Source: JBDGPU01 sp042219525
Lineage (GTDB): Archaea > Halobacteriota > Halobacteria > Halobacteriales > Haloferacaceae
Reading direction: 5' to 3'
Assembly: GCA_042219525.1 (NCBI GenBank)
Contig: JBDGPU010000055.1
Span: 1-14,317, forward strand
Length of the DNA: 14,317 bases
A program made the position numbers and the translations under genes. Under the pieces are notes generated by a model that had not been told where the DNA came from, searched no databases, and saw only the letters and a list, made by a program, of their open reading frames with translations. Each line of letters starts with the position of its first letter. Position 1 is the stretch's first letter. Positions 1-5,570 of the stretch are shown here, one piece after another.

Positions 1-262
1 GCGAGAAATCGAAGATTTCTCGGAGCCCGAAAATCTCCGATTTTCGGGACAGCGACCGCGAGCGGCCGAGGGCTTTCTGGGCGTTTGCGGTGCTGGCAAG
101 CGCAGCAACGTCTGCACCTTTAAATACAGTTTATAAGAAAGATCGGCCGAGGGCTTTCTGGGTGGCTGCGATGCTGTGGTGCCCAGCACCGTCTGCATCT
201 TTAAATACAGTTTATAAGCAAGAGCGTCGGAGGGTTTTCAGCAGCCCAGCAACGCTATCCCC
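1..262 (+). repeat. Left three-unit intergenic repeat array, 81-nt period
   Basis: Three imperfect repeat units read on the plus strand. The core GGGCTTTC (third copy GGGTTTTC) starts at 70, 151 and 232, an exact 81-nt period. Units 2 and 3 are preceded by a box A-like TTTATAAG at 130-137 and 211-218, itself preceded by TTTAAATACAG. Unit 1 instead follows two perfect hairpins (2-22 and 26-48) and the head sequence GCGACCGCGAGCGGCC at 52-67. The last unit ends in TATCCCC at 256-262, 16 nt after the core. The same design recurs at the right end of the window on the opposite strand. An open frame runs through the array, but it continues as antisense of ppa and does not look like a gene. The function is unknown; whether this is a named repeat family could not be checked. 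Confidence 0.85.
2..48. repeat. Two adjacent perfect hairpins at the head of the left array
   Basis: CGAGAAATC (2-10) pairs with GATTTCTCG (14-22) over a 3-nt loop. CCCGAAAATC (26-35) pairs with GATTTTCGGG (39-48) over a 3-nt loop. They sit just before the first repeat unit. They could be the terminator or tail of a gene lying left of the window, or part of the repeat element; the window edge prevents a decision. Confidence 0.75.
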
Positions 263-264
263 AT

Positions 265-279
265 TCTCGAGTATCGAGA
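265..279. repeat. Small hairpin after the left array
   Basis: TCTCGA (265-270) pairs with TCGAGA (274-279) over a GTA loop. It lies between the end of the repeat array and the T-run that probably ends ppa. It may be a bidirectional transcription end signal. Confidence 0.4.
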
Positions 280-300
280 CACAGACACGCTTCAGCCGTC

Positions 301-306
301 AAAAAA
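301..306 (-). terminator. T6 tract downstream of ppa
   Basis: A run of six A on the plus strand reads as TTTTTT on the minus strand about 30 nt past the ppa stop codon. Archaeal intrinsic termination is commonly driven by such T-tracts. It lies between ppa and the convergent repeat array. Confidence 0.45.
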
Positions 307-335
307 CAGCAGTTCGAAGCCTCGGAAACGCCGAA

Positions 336-869
336 CTAGGCGAACTTCTCGTCGTAGAGGTCCTGGGCGTGTTCGATGGCGTCCTTCGCGGCTGCCTTGT
401 CCTCCCAGCCGAGGGTCTCCACTTCCTTGCCCTCCTCGAGGTTCTTGTACGTCGAGAAGAACTCGTCAATCTCGTCGAGCGTCTGCTGCGGGATGTCGTC
501 GAGGTCTTCGAGGTGGTCGAAGCGCGGGTCCTCCGTCGGCACCGCGATGATCTTGTCGTCCTTTTCGCCGTCGTCGTCCATCTTCATCATGGCGATGGGG
601 CGGGCTTCGACGACACAGCCCGGGAACGTCGCGTCCTCGACGAGGACGAGGACGTCGAAGGGGTCCTCGTCGTCGTAGTACGACTGCGGGATGAACCCGT
701 AGTCCGAGGGGTAGTGGACGTTCGAGTGGAGCACGCGGTCGAGGACGACGCCGGGGACGTCCTTGTCGTACTCGTACTTGTTGCGCTCGCCTTTCAGACA
801 CTCGACGACTGCGTAGATCTCGTCCGGTGGGTCGGGACCGGTTTCGAGGTCTTCCCAGAGGTTCGTCAT
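336..869 (-). CDS. ppa: Inorganic pyrophosphatase, family I
   Basis: Predicted soluble cytoplasmic enzyme of 177 aa that hydrolyses PPi to two phosphates and so pulls nucleotide, aminoacyl-tRNA and lipid biosynthesis forward. The family I signature DEDPFDV is present, preceded by DYGFIPQSYYDD and by the substrate-binding stretch ERNKYEYD near the N-terminus; the length is normal for haloarchaeal Ppa. I chose the ATG at 867-869 because the family begins at MTNLWEDLETGPD; the longer reading adds 41 unconserved residues. A good Shine-Dalgarno-like GGAGGT lies 12 nt before this ATG, which suggests a mRNA with a leader, unlike most genes here. The gene diverges from the PadR regulator across a 406-nt spacer. 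In Halobacterium and Haloferax, ppa and a PadR/RosR gene are also neighbours (from memory). The identification is very secure. Confidence 0.95.
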   Translation of the reverse strand: MTNLWEDLETGPDPPDEIYAVVECLKGERNKYEYDKDVPGVVLDRVLHSNVHYPSDYGFIPQSYYDDEDPFDVLVLVEDATFPGCVVEARPIAMMKMDDDGEKDDKIIAVPTEDPRFDHLEDLDDIPQQTLDEIDEFFSTYKNLEEGKEVETLGWEDKAAAKDAIEHAQDLYDEKFA

Positions 870-1201
870 GCGGCCGCAAGTACCTCCAACGTCGGCAAAG
901 ACCTTTCGGGACGGGGCGAACGGCGAGGAGACGGTCGTGAGCCGGCGCCCGCGACACAGTCGTCGTCGCGACGGCGGTTCGTGAGCGTCCACACTGTCTC
1001 CAGCGACGGCACCGACGAGCGCTTTCGGCTGGTCGACCTCGAGGTCTCACCCAGGAACCAGAAGTTCACGACAAAACCAAAGCTACGGCGTGGAATTTTT
1101 TGAGAGACCCGGCTCAAAGTATGTTTCGTCAGTGCCGAAACCGGCTGGTACAAGACGGTTGTTCGGACTGCGTCCGGGAATTTGAGCCGCTGAAAGCGGA
1201 T

Positions 1202-1230
1202 TTTCCAAATTATGATGATATGGAAATTTG
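1202..1230. promoter_or_regulatory. Candidate operator upstream of the PadR regulator
   Basis: An A/T-rich island contains two overlapping inverted repeats: TTTCCA (1202-1207) with TGGAAA (1221-1226), and CAAATT (1206-1211) with AATTTG (1225-1230). It lies just upstream of the likely box A at 1245-1251. Dyad symmetry here fits binding of a dimeric winged-helix protein such as the adjacent PadR regulator. The A/T content also fits a simple promoter element, so the operator role is inferred. Confidence 0.35.
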
Positions 1231-1244
1231 TATTCGTTGAGAAG

Positions 1245-1252
1245 CGTTAAGT
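1245..1252 (+). promoter_or_regulatory. Box A of the PadR regulator
   Basis: CGTTAAGT is centred about 28 nt before the ATG at 1276, the spacing expected for a leaderless haloarchaeal transcript. Confidence 0.45.
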
Positions 1253-1275
1253 AGCGGGCTACCGTTTATGTTCGT

Positions 1276-1635
1276 ATGTCAGAGGCACAAGCAGTTAGCG
1301 GCGGTGCGGAAGTCGCAAGCGACCTGACGGCATTCCAGCAAAACATCCTAGTCATCCTCTCCGAGGAGCCGATGTACGGCCTCGCGGTCAAACGCGAGCT
1401 CGAGTCGTACTACGGAACCGAAGTGAACCACGGCCGGCTCTACCCGAACCTCGACGACCTCGTCGAACTCGGGCTCGTCGAGAAGAGCGAACTCGACAAG
1501 CGAACGAACCAGTACGAGCTCACCGAGGAGGGCCACGACGCGGTGCTCGGGCGCCTCGAGTGGATGCTCTCGAACTTCGTCACCGGTGACGACCGCGCGG
1601 ACGAGGTCCGCGACGTCGTCGACGACCAGCTGTAA
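1276..1635 (+). CDS. rosR: PadR-family winged-helix regulator, probable RosR
   Basis: A 119-aa DNA-binding protein. The PadR winged helix spans about residues 17-95: FQQNILVILSEEPMYGLAVKREL (split as helix 1 and helix 2), then the recognition region HGRLYPNLDDLVELGLVEK and the wing KRTNQYELTEEG, followed by a short C-terminal helix for dimerisation. No ligand-binding domain or metal site is visible. The context next to ppa, with rnhA and tfb further along, matches the locus of VNG0258H (RosR), the Halobacterium regulator of the response to reactive oxygen species, as I recall it. The start is the only ATG that fits the box A at 1245. The PadR family is certain; RosR orthology rests on synteny and resemblance from memory. 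RosR-type proteins are small, act as dimers and often control themselves, which would fit the dyad at 1202-1230. Confidence 0.9.
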   Translation: MSEAQAVSGGAEVASDLTAFQQNILVILSEEPMYGLAVKRELESYYGTEVNHGRLYPNLDDLVELGLVEKSELDKRTNQYELTEEGHDAVLGRLEWMLSNFVTGDDRADEVRDVVDDQL

Positions 1636-1637
1636 GC

Positions 1638-1666
1638 CGGGCGTCGACGCCCGAACTTCGCTTTTT
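1638..1666 (+). terminator. Hairpin plus T5 after the PadR regulator
   Basis: The perfect 16-nt palindrome CGGGCGTCGACGCCCG at 1638-1653 starts 3 nt after the stop codon and is followed by TTTTT at 1662-1666. This is a good intrinsic-type terminator and suggests a monocistronic transcript. Confidence 0.6.
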
Positions 1667-1800
1667 CAGACCACAACTCGGTAGTTGCAACTCCGGCTTC
1701 GCCGTCGAGGAAAGCACCCGCTCTTCACTTTGTAACGTCGGAAACGGCGTGGCCATCCACGAAAAGCGTCCTGCTCAACTGGGGGAACCAGCGGCCTCGA

Positions 1801-2571
1801 CTACGAAAGGTCCGCAGCGCAGTCGTCGATCAGGTCCAGGGTCTCTTCCACGATCTCCTGCTGGGTCTCGCTGGGCCAGGCGTTCCGCGGGTAGTACTCC
1901 TCGAGGAACTCCTCGCGCTCGTCGGGCGAGGCCGACTCCACCTCGCGGACGTAGTAGTTGTTCATGAACGCCGCGAACGCGCGAGCGTTGGCCTCGTGGT
2001 CCGGGCCGTGCTCCGTGGCGACGCGATCGACGACGGTCTCGTTGTGCTCGGCGACCGCTTCGAACCGGTCGGACTCGCCCGGGCCCGAGAGCGACACCTC
2101 GACGGCTCGCTCCGTGTCCTCGATACGGTCGAACTGGACCGTGCCGTCTTCGACCCACTCGTCGGGATAGAGGACGAGGGTGTCGTCCTCGTCGCGGATC
2201 CGGGGCGTGTACTCGTGTTCCGACACGAGGTCGTCTCGCTGTTCCCGGTACGCCTCGGCCGCGCCGTCGTCGACCGCGTCGCGGGCGTGGCGCGTCAGTC
2301 GCTCGGCCTCGTCGACTACGTCGACCGGAACGTCCGGCACGCGCTCGCCGGTCTCGTCGCCGTCGCTCTCGCCCTCCGCGACGGCCGCCCCGTCCGCGTC
2401 CGTCTTCGGCACGCCCGCACCTGCTCCAGCGCCCGGAACCGGACTGTCGATGCTGGCCGCCGCTTCCGCGTCGGCGATGCGGTCGGCCATCTCCTCGGCC
2501 CACTCCGGGATCTCGTCGTCGTTCCGTCGATCGATCCGTCCGTCGGTCTTGTTGGGATCCGCGTCAGTCAT
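1801..2571 (-). CDS. Haloarchaeal 'rnhA operon protein' (DUF7108-like)
   Basis: A 256-aa acidic cytoplasmic protein of unknown function. Residues 1-85 are low in complexity (Asp/Glu/Ala/Gly-rich) and probably disordered. The conserved part begins near VDVVDEAERLTRHARDAV (about 84-100). It contains EYTPRIRDEDDTLVLYPDEW (120-139), AVEVSLSGPG (156-165) and, near the end, FMNNYYVREVESASPDEREE and YYPRNAWPSE (227-236). I recognise this family as the haloarchaeal protein often annotated 'RnhA operon protein', encoded beside RNase HI. Its ATG overlaps the rnhA stop in ATGACTGA, an 8-nt overlap, so translation is probably coupled. No transmembrane segment or signal peptide is seen. A partner or regulatory role with RNase HI is only inferred from linkage. 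Confidence 0.85.
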   Translation of the reverse strand: MTDADPNKTDGRIDRRNDDEIPEWAEEMADRIADAEAAASIDSPVPGAGAGAGVPKTDADGAAVAEGESDGDETGERVPDVPVDVVDEAERLTRHARDAVDDGAAEAYREQRDDLVSEHEYTPRIRDEDDTLVLYPDEWVEDGTVQFDRIEDTERAVEVSLSGPGESDRFEAVAEHNETVVDRVATEHGPDHEANARAFAAFMNNYYVREVESASPDEREEFLEEYYPRNAWPSETQQEIVEETLDLIDDCAADLS

Positions 2572-3154
2572 CGAGCGCCTCGTTTGCCATCTTGTCGGCG
2601 CGTTCGTTTACCTCCCGCGGAACGTGCGCGATGGACCAGCGGTCGAACGCCTCGAGCAGGCTGAGCGCCTCGACCCGCTTCTCGCGGAGCTGCGGGTCGT
2701 TCGCGTCCCATTCTCCCCGGACCTGCTTGACGATCAGCTCGGAATCACCACGCACGTCGACCTCGTCGAAGCCGTAATCGCGGGCGGCTTCGAGCGCGCG
2801 GATCAGCGCGTCGTACTCCGCCTGGTTGTTCGTCGCCCGCCCGATGGTCTCGCCGCCTTCCGCGGCGATGCCGTCGCTGGTGACGAGACACCAGCCGACG
2901 GCTGCCGGGCCCGGGTTGCCGCGGGATGCCCCGTCGAAGTAGACGTGCGCGCGGCCGCCCCCCTCTTTTAAAAACAGGGTGAGCGCGGCTGGATCCTCTC
3001 CCTGCACGACGACCTTGTCCTCGTACGCGACGGCGACGGCGCCGTCCCGCGAGGCGCGCCACCGTTCGTGTTCCGTGTTCCCCGGCTCGATCTCCACGCC
3101 GGCGTCGGTGAGCCGGTCGCGAGCGACGGCAGGGTCGCAGTCGATAGTCGGCAT
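2564..3154 (-). CDS. rnhA: Ribonuclease HI (archaeal type)
   Basis: A 196-aa endonuclease that cuts the RNA strand of RNA/DNA hybrids (R-loops, Okazaki primers). The RNase H fold occupies about residues 68-194. The acidic catalytic set is visible: D74 in VYFDGASRGNPG, E113 in NNQAEYDALI, D137 in VRGDSELIVKQ and D187 in NERADKMANEAL. The first 65 residues form a separate small N-terminal domain, as in the Halobacterium enzyme VNG0255C (about this length, from memory). I see no basic-protrusion segment like that of E. coli RNase HI, in line with the archaeal type. The start is the ATG at 3152-3154, with a weak box A (CTTAGTT) about 30 nt upstream. It is the first gene of a two-gene unit with the overlapping downstream protein and diverges from tfb across 117 nt. 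Confidence 0.95.
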   Translation of the reverse strand: MPTIDCDPAVARDRLTDAGVEIEPGNTEHERWRASRDGAVAVAYEDKVVVQGEDPAALTLFLKEGGGRAHVYFDGASRGNPGPAAVGWCLVTSDGIAAEGGETIGRATNNQAEYDALIRALEAARDYGFDEVDVRGDSELIVKQVRGEWDANDPQLREKRVEALSLLEAFDRWSIAHVPREVNERADKMANEALDD

Positions 3155-3271
3155 TTACACACCATCCGTCACGACGCAACTAAGGCTCCCCGATCGGGGG
3201 TCGGAGCCGTCCGCCCCGCTCACACCCAGACCAAAATTTAAGTCAGTCCGATGAAATACTATATAAATGCG
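3155..3271. promoter_or_regulatory. Divergent promoter region, rnhA / tfb
   Basis: A 117-nt spacer between two divergent genes. CAAAATTTAAG at 3232-3242 is a plausible box A for tfb (about 33 nt before its ATG). TATAAAT at 3262-3268 looks even more like a TATA box but lies only 4 nt from the ATG, too near to serve that start. The palindromic CCCCGATCGGGG at 3188-3199 lies at the middle. Confidence 0.45.
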
Positions 3272-4279
3272 ATGACACGGCCTACCCGCCAGCGGGAGCA
3301 CGACCGGCAGCGCACGCGGCAGGGCGACGAATCCGGGGACGTCGCGGAGGTCGAAGGGGAGGAGGAGGTCGACGTCGACGCCGACGACATCGACGTCGAC
3401 GACCTCGACCCCGAAGACCTCACCCGGACGGCCGACGGAGAGTTGATACACGAGGAAACTGGCCTGATCATCGAGGAGGAGCAGATCGACCCCGGTCCCG
3501 AGTGGCGGGCGTTCAATCACTCCGAGCGGCAGGAGAAGTCCCGCGTCGGCGCCCCGACGACCCAGACGATGCACGACAAGGGGCTCACGACGACCATCGA
3601 CTGGAAGGACAAGGACGCGTACGGCCGCTCCATCTCCTCGAAGAAGCGTTCACAGATGCACCGGCTGCGAAAGTGGCAGGAGCGCATCCGGACGAAGGAC
3701 GCCGGCGAACGCAACCTCCAGTTCGCACTCTCGGAGATCGACCGCATGGCGTCCGCCCTCGGCGTCCCACGATCGGTCCGTGAGGTCGCCTCCGTCATCT
3801 ATCGCCGCGCGCTGAAGGAGGACCTCATCCGCGGGCGCTCGATCGAGGGCGTCGCCACCGCCGCCCTGTACGCCGCCTGTCGCAAGGAGGGGATCCCCCG
3901 GTCTCTCGAGGAGATCTCCGACGTCTCCCGCGTCGAGCGGAAGGAGATCGGCCGCACCTACCGCTACATCTCACAGGAGCTCGGCCTGGAGATGAAGCCG
4001 GTCGACCCGAAGAAGTACGTCCCCCGGTTCTGCTCGGAGCTCGCCCTCTCCGAGGAGGTCCAGTCGAAGGCCAACGAGATCATCGAGACGACGGCCGAGA
4101 AGGGGCTCCTCTCGGGCAAATCCCCGACCGGCTACGCGGCCGCGGCCATCTACGCCGCGTCGCTGCTCTGTAACGAGAAGAAGACCCAGCGCGAGGTCGC
4201 CGAGGTCGCGCAGGTGACGGAGGTCACCATCCGGAACCGCTACCAGGAGCAGATCGAAGCGATGGGCATTCACAGCTAA
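3272..4279 (+). CDS. tfb: Transcription initiation factor TFB with degenerate zinc ribbon
   Basis: A 335-aa archaeal TFIIB homologue, which bridges TBP at box A/BRE and RNA polymerase. The two cyclin folds are intact (about 145-235 and 245-330), as is the linker/reader region with PGPEWRAF (74-81), SRVGAPTTQTMHDKGL and the arginine/lysine-rich RLRKWQERIR. The N-terminus is unusual. Where TFBs have a CxxC...CxxC zinc ribbon, this protein has an Asp/Glu tract (22-49) followed by ELIHEETGLIIEEEQID. That aligns with the second half of a ribbon (SVCADCGLVVDADSVD in the other TFB of this window), with both Cys replaced by His and Thr. The start ATG at 3272 is preferred over 3251, which would precede the expected transcription start. 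It corresponds by position to Halobacterium tfbG (from memory). It is probably a specialised TFB; whether it still recruits polymerase normally is open. Confidence 0.93.
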   Translation: MTRPTRQREHDRQRTRQGDESGDVAEVEGEEEVDVDADDIDVDDLDPEDLTRTADGELIHEETGLIIEEEQIDPGPEWRAFNHSERQEKSRVGAPTTQTMHDKGLTTTIDWKDKDAYGRSISSKKRSQMHRLRKWQERIRTKDAGERNLQFALSEIDRMASALGVPRSVREVASVIYRRALKEDLIRGRSIEGVATAALYAACRKEGIPRSLEEISDVSRVERKEIGRTYRYISQELGLEMKPVDPKKYVPRFCSELALSEEVQSKANEIIETTAEKGLLSGKSPTGYAAAAIYAASLLCNEKKTQREVAEVAQVTEVTIRNRYQEQIEAMGIHS

Positions 4280-4289
4280 CGCTCCCGTT

Positions 4290-4325
4290 CTCCGGCGGTT
4301 CGTTGGATTCGGCAGACCGCCGGAG
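4290..4325. repeat. Inverted repeat downstream of tfb
   Basis: CTCCGGCGGT (4290-4299) pairs perfectly with ACCGCCGGAG (4316-4325) across a 16-nt loop. It starts 10 nt after the tfb stop and ends just before the box A of the next gene. It could be a terminator stem (no T-run follows directly) or an operator for the winged-helix gene downstream. Confidence 0.65.
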
Positions 4326-4332
4326 GCGAAGC

Positions 4333-4340
4333 CCTTTTAC
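4333..4340 (+). promoter_or_regulatory. Box A of the winged-helix regulator
   Basis: CCTTTTAC lies about 28 nt before the GTG at 4365, which fits a leaderless start there better than at the in-frame GTG at 4356. Confidence 0.45.
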
Positions 4341-4364
4341 TCGCCGCGGCATCAGGTGAAGATA

Positions 4365-4988
4365 GTGACTGACGGCGTCGACGAGCAGAAACGGGCGACG
4401 CTCCGGCGGTTCGCCGCCATCGGAGCCGCGGCCCCATTCGTCGGGAGCGCCGCCGGAGAATCCGACGACGCTGACGCGCCGACCGACGACAACGAGACGC
4501 GGGACGCGATCCGCGGCTACGTGGCGACGACCCCCGGTGCGCACTTCTCGAAGCTCCGCGACGACCTCCGGCTTGGCACCGGTGAAACCCAGCACCACCT
4601 CCGGACGCTGGAGGACGCTGGCGACGTCGAGTCCGTCAAGGACGGCGACTACCGGCGCTTCTTCCCGGCCGGCCGATTCGACGCCTTCGAGAAGCGGGCC
4701 CTCGGCTATCTCCGGCGCGACACGCCGCGCGGCATGATCCTGGTGCTGTTGCGCAATCCGGACGCGAGCGGCGGCCAGCTCGCCGATCGGCTCGGCGTCT
4801 CCCGGCCGACGATCAGTGCCGCTGCGAGCGACCTCGCGGATGCCGGACTCCTCGACCGGTCGAACGGGTACCGTCTCCGGGACCCCGAACGGCTCATCGC
4901 ACTCGTGGTCCGCCACGCGGAGTCGTTCGACGACGACACCGTCGCCTTCGCGGATGACGCGAGCGAACTCGTCCGCTACGACCCCTGA
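4365..4988 (+). CDS. Tandem winged-helix transcriptional regulator
   Basis: A predicted DNA-binding protein of 207 aa. Two winged-helix domains are seen. The first (about 46-104) runs from DAIRGYVATTPGAHFSKLRDDL through TGETQHHLRTLEDAGDVES (helix-turn-helix) to a wing ending DYRRFF. The second (about 118-185) has RGMILVLLRNPDASGGQLADRL, GVSRPTISAAASDLADAGLL and a wing. Such ArsR/MarR-like double-wing proteins are common in haloarchaea. The N-terminus is odd: TLRRFAAIGAAAPFVGSAAG resembles a Tat signal or a single hydrophobic helix, followed by an acidic linker. Two in-frame GTG starts exist (4356 and 4365); I prefer 4365 because of the box A spacing. It follows tfb co-directionally. The target genes are unknown. 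Confidence 0.8.
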   Translation: MTDGVDEQKRATLRRFAAIGAAAPFVGSAAGESDDADAPTDDNETRDAIRGYVATTPGAHFSKLRDDLRLGTGETQHHLRTLEDAGDVESVKDGDYRRFFPAGRFDAFEKRALGYLRRDTPRGMILVLLRNPDASGGQLADRLGVSRPTISAAASDLADAGLLDRSNGYRLRDPERLIALVVRHAESFDDDTVAFADDASELVRYDP

Positions 4989-5072
4989 CTGACGGTAAAC
5001 GGAGCTGTAACTCGTTCTTCCACCTCGCTCGTTCCGGCTTCGAGGACCACCTGAAGCCGTCGCCTGCGCGTG

Positions 5073-5327
5073 TTAGGCCGTGACCATCCAGGTCGTCCCC
5101 GAGGAATAGCCCCACTTCTCGATGTCGACGTCGGTCGCGGCCTCCTGCACGGCGCCCATGTTCGCGCCGACCTCCTTCGCGGACATGTCGAGCTCCTCGG
5201 CGACGAGCCGCGACTTGAAATACGTCTGCGTGTCCGCCCGGTCCCGGAGGAACGACAGGATCCGGGCCTGTTTCTCCGTCAGCGACTCCGGCAGCATCGT
5301 GTCGGTCGTGGACGCGGTCGTACTCAT
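5073..5327 (-). CDS. Small winged-helix-like haloarchaeal protein (DUF7123-like)
   Basis: An 84-aa cytoplasmic protein. After a short Ser/Thr-rich leader, residues 14-82 read as a compact winged helix: LTEKQARILSFLRDRADTQT (helix 1), YFKSRLVAEELDMSAKEVGANMGAVQEA (helices 2 and 3), then IEKWGYSSGTTWMVTA as the wing. The family is widespread and small in haloarchaea and of unknown function; a DNA-binding role is inferred from the fold. The ATG at 5327 is the only good start, with a weak box A (CTTTTGG) about 27 nt upstream. It is encoded opposite to both flanking genes, so it is transcribed alone, tail-to-tail with the winged-helix regulator. Confidence 0.8.
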   Translation of the reverse strand: MSTTASTTDTMLPESLTEKQARILSFLRDRADTQTYFKSRLVAEELDMSAKEVGANMGAVQEAATDVDIEKWGYSSGTTWMVTA

Positions 5328-5570
5328 ACATCGGGATAGACAATACCCACCAAAAGGGCGTTTGGTAGGATCGATTAATCCGCCGCTGTCCGTCGGTTTC
5401 TGGGCCGAGATGGAGTCGGGGAGCCCCCGTAGCTGGTCCCCGCGGTACGAACGTCGAACGCGTGCTCGGCCTTGGGACCGGATCGATATCCTCTCTCGAT
5501 CGGCTACTCGGTCGAACGTGATGCTATTCCTTCAGAAGGTACTTACCTACGCCCCCGTCACCTACTGGCA
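5328..5570. promoter_or_regulatory. Divergent spacer before the AglD-like gene
   Basis: No gene is seen. GTACTTACC at 5539-5547 is centred about 28 nt before the ATG at 5571 and is the likely box A for the glycosyltransferase. CTTTTGG on the minus strand (near 5351-5357) is the likely box A for the small winged-helix gene. Confidence 0.4.

Larger units (their letters stand above)
870..1275. promoter_or_regulatory. Long divergent spacer between ppa and the PadR regulator
   Basis: No convincing gene is seen in these 406 nt; the open frames lack conserved-looking sequence. The half next to ppa is GC-rich. The half next to the regulator is A/T-rich and structured: T6 at 1096-1101, hairpin CGGAC-TGC-GTCCG at 1164-1176, hairpin CCGCT-GAA-AGCGG at 1187-1199, then overlapping inverted motifs at 1202-1230. 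It probably holds both promoters, the operator of the regulator, and perhaps a long ppa leader. Confidence 0.5.

Noticed and set aside
1..262. CRISPR array
   Set aside because: The units are long (about 80 nt), few, with degenerate spacing segments that are themselves similar, and no cas gene is nearby.
3..1103. Long plus-strand open frame through the left repeat array that would encode repeated VYK-x-DRPRAF-like peptides
   Set aside because: It runs on as the antisense of the clear ppa gene. The right array, in the equivalent frame, has a TGA just before its first good start, so the coding reading is not conserved. Periods divisible by three (81, 78) and long stop-free frames are common in GC-rich DNA.
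1775..2503. Arginine-rich 242-aa minus-strand frame overlapping the rnhA operon protein, and similar Arg/Gly/Pro-rich long frames elsewhere
   Set aside because: Such frames are typical shadows of GC-rich haloarchaeal genes. Their composition is basic and low in complexity, unlike the acidic proteins of this organism.
3262..3268. TATAAAT as the tfb promoter
   Set aside because: It lies only 4 nt before the chosen ATG and no other sensible start lies about 25 nt downstream. CAAAATTTAAG at 3232-3242 fits better.
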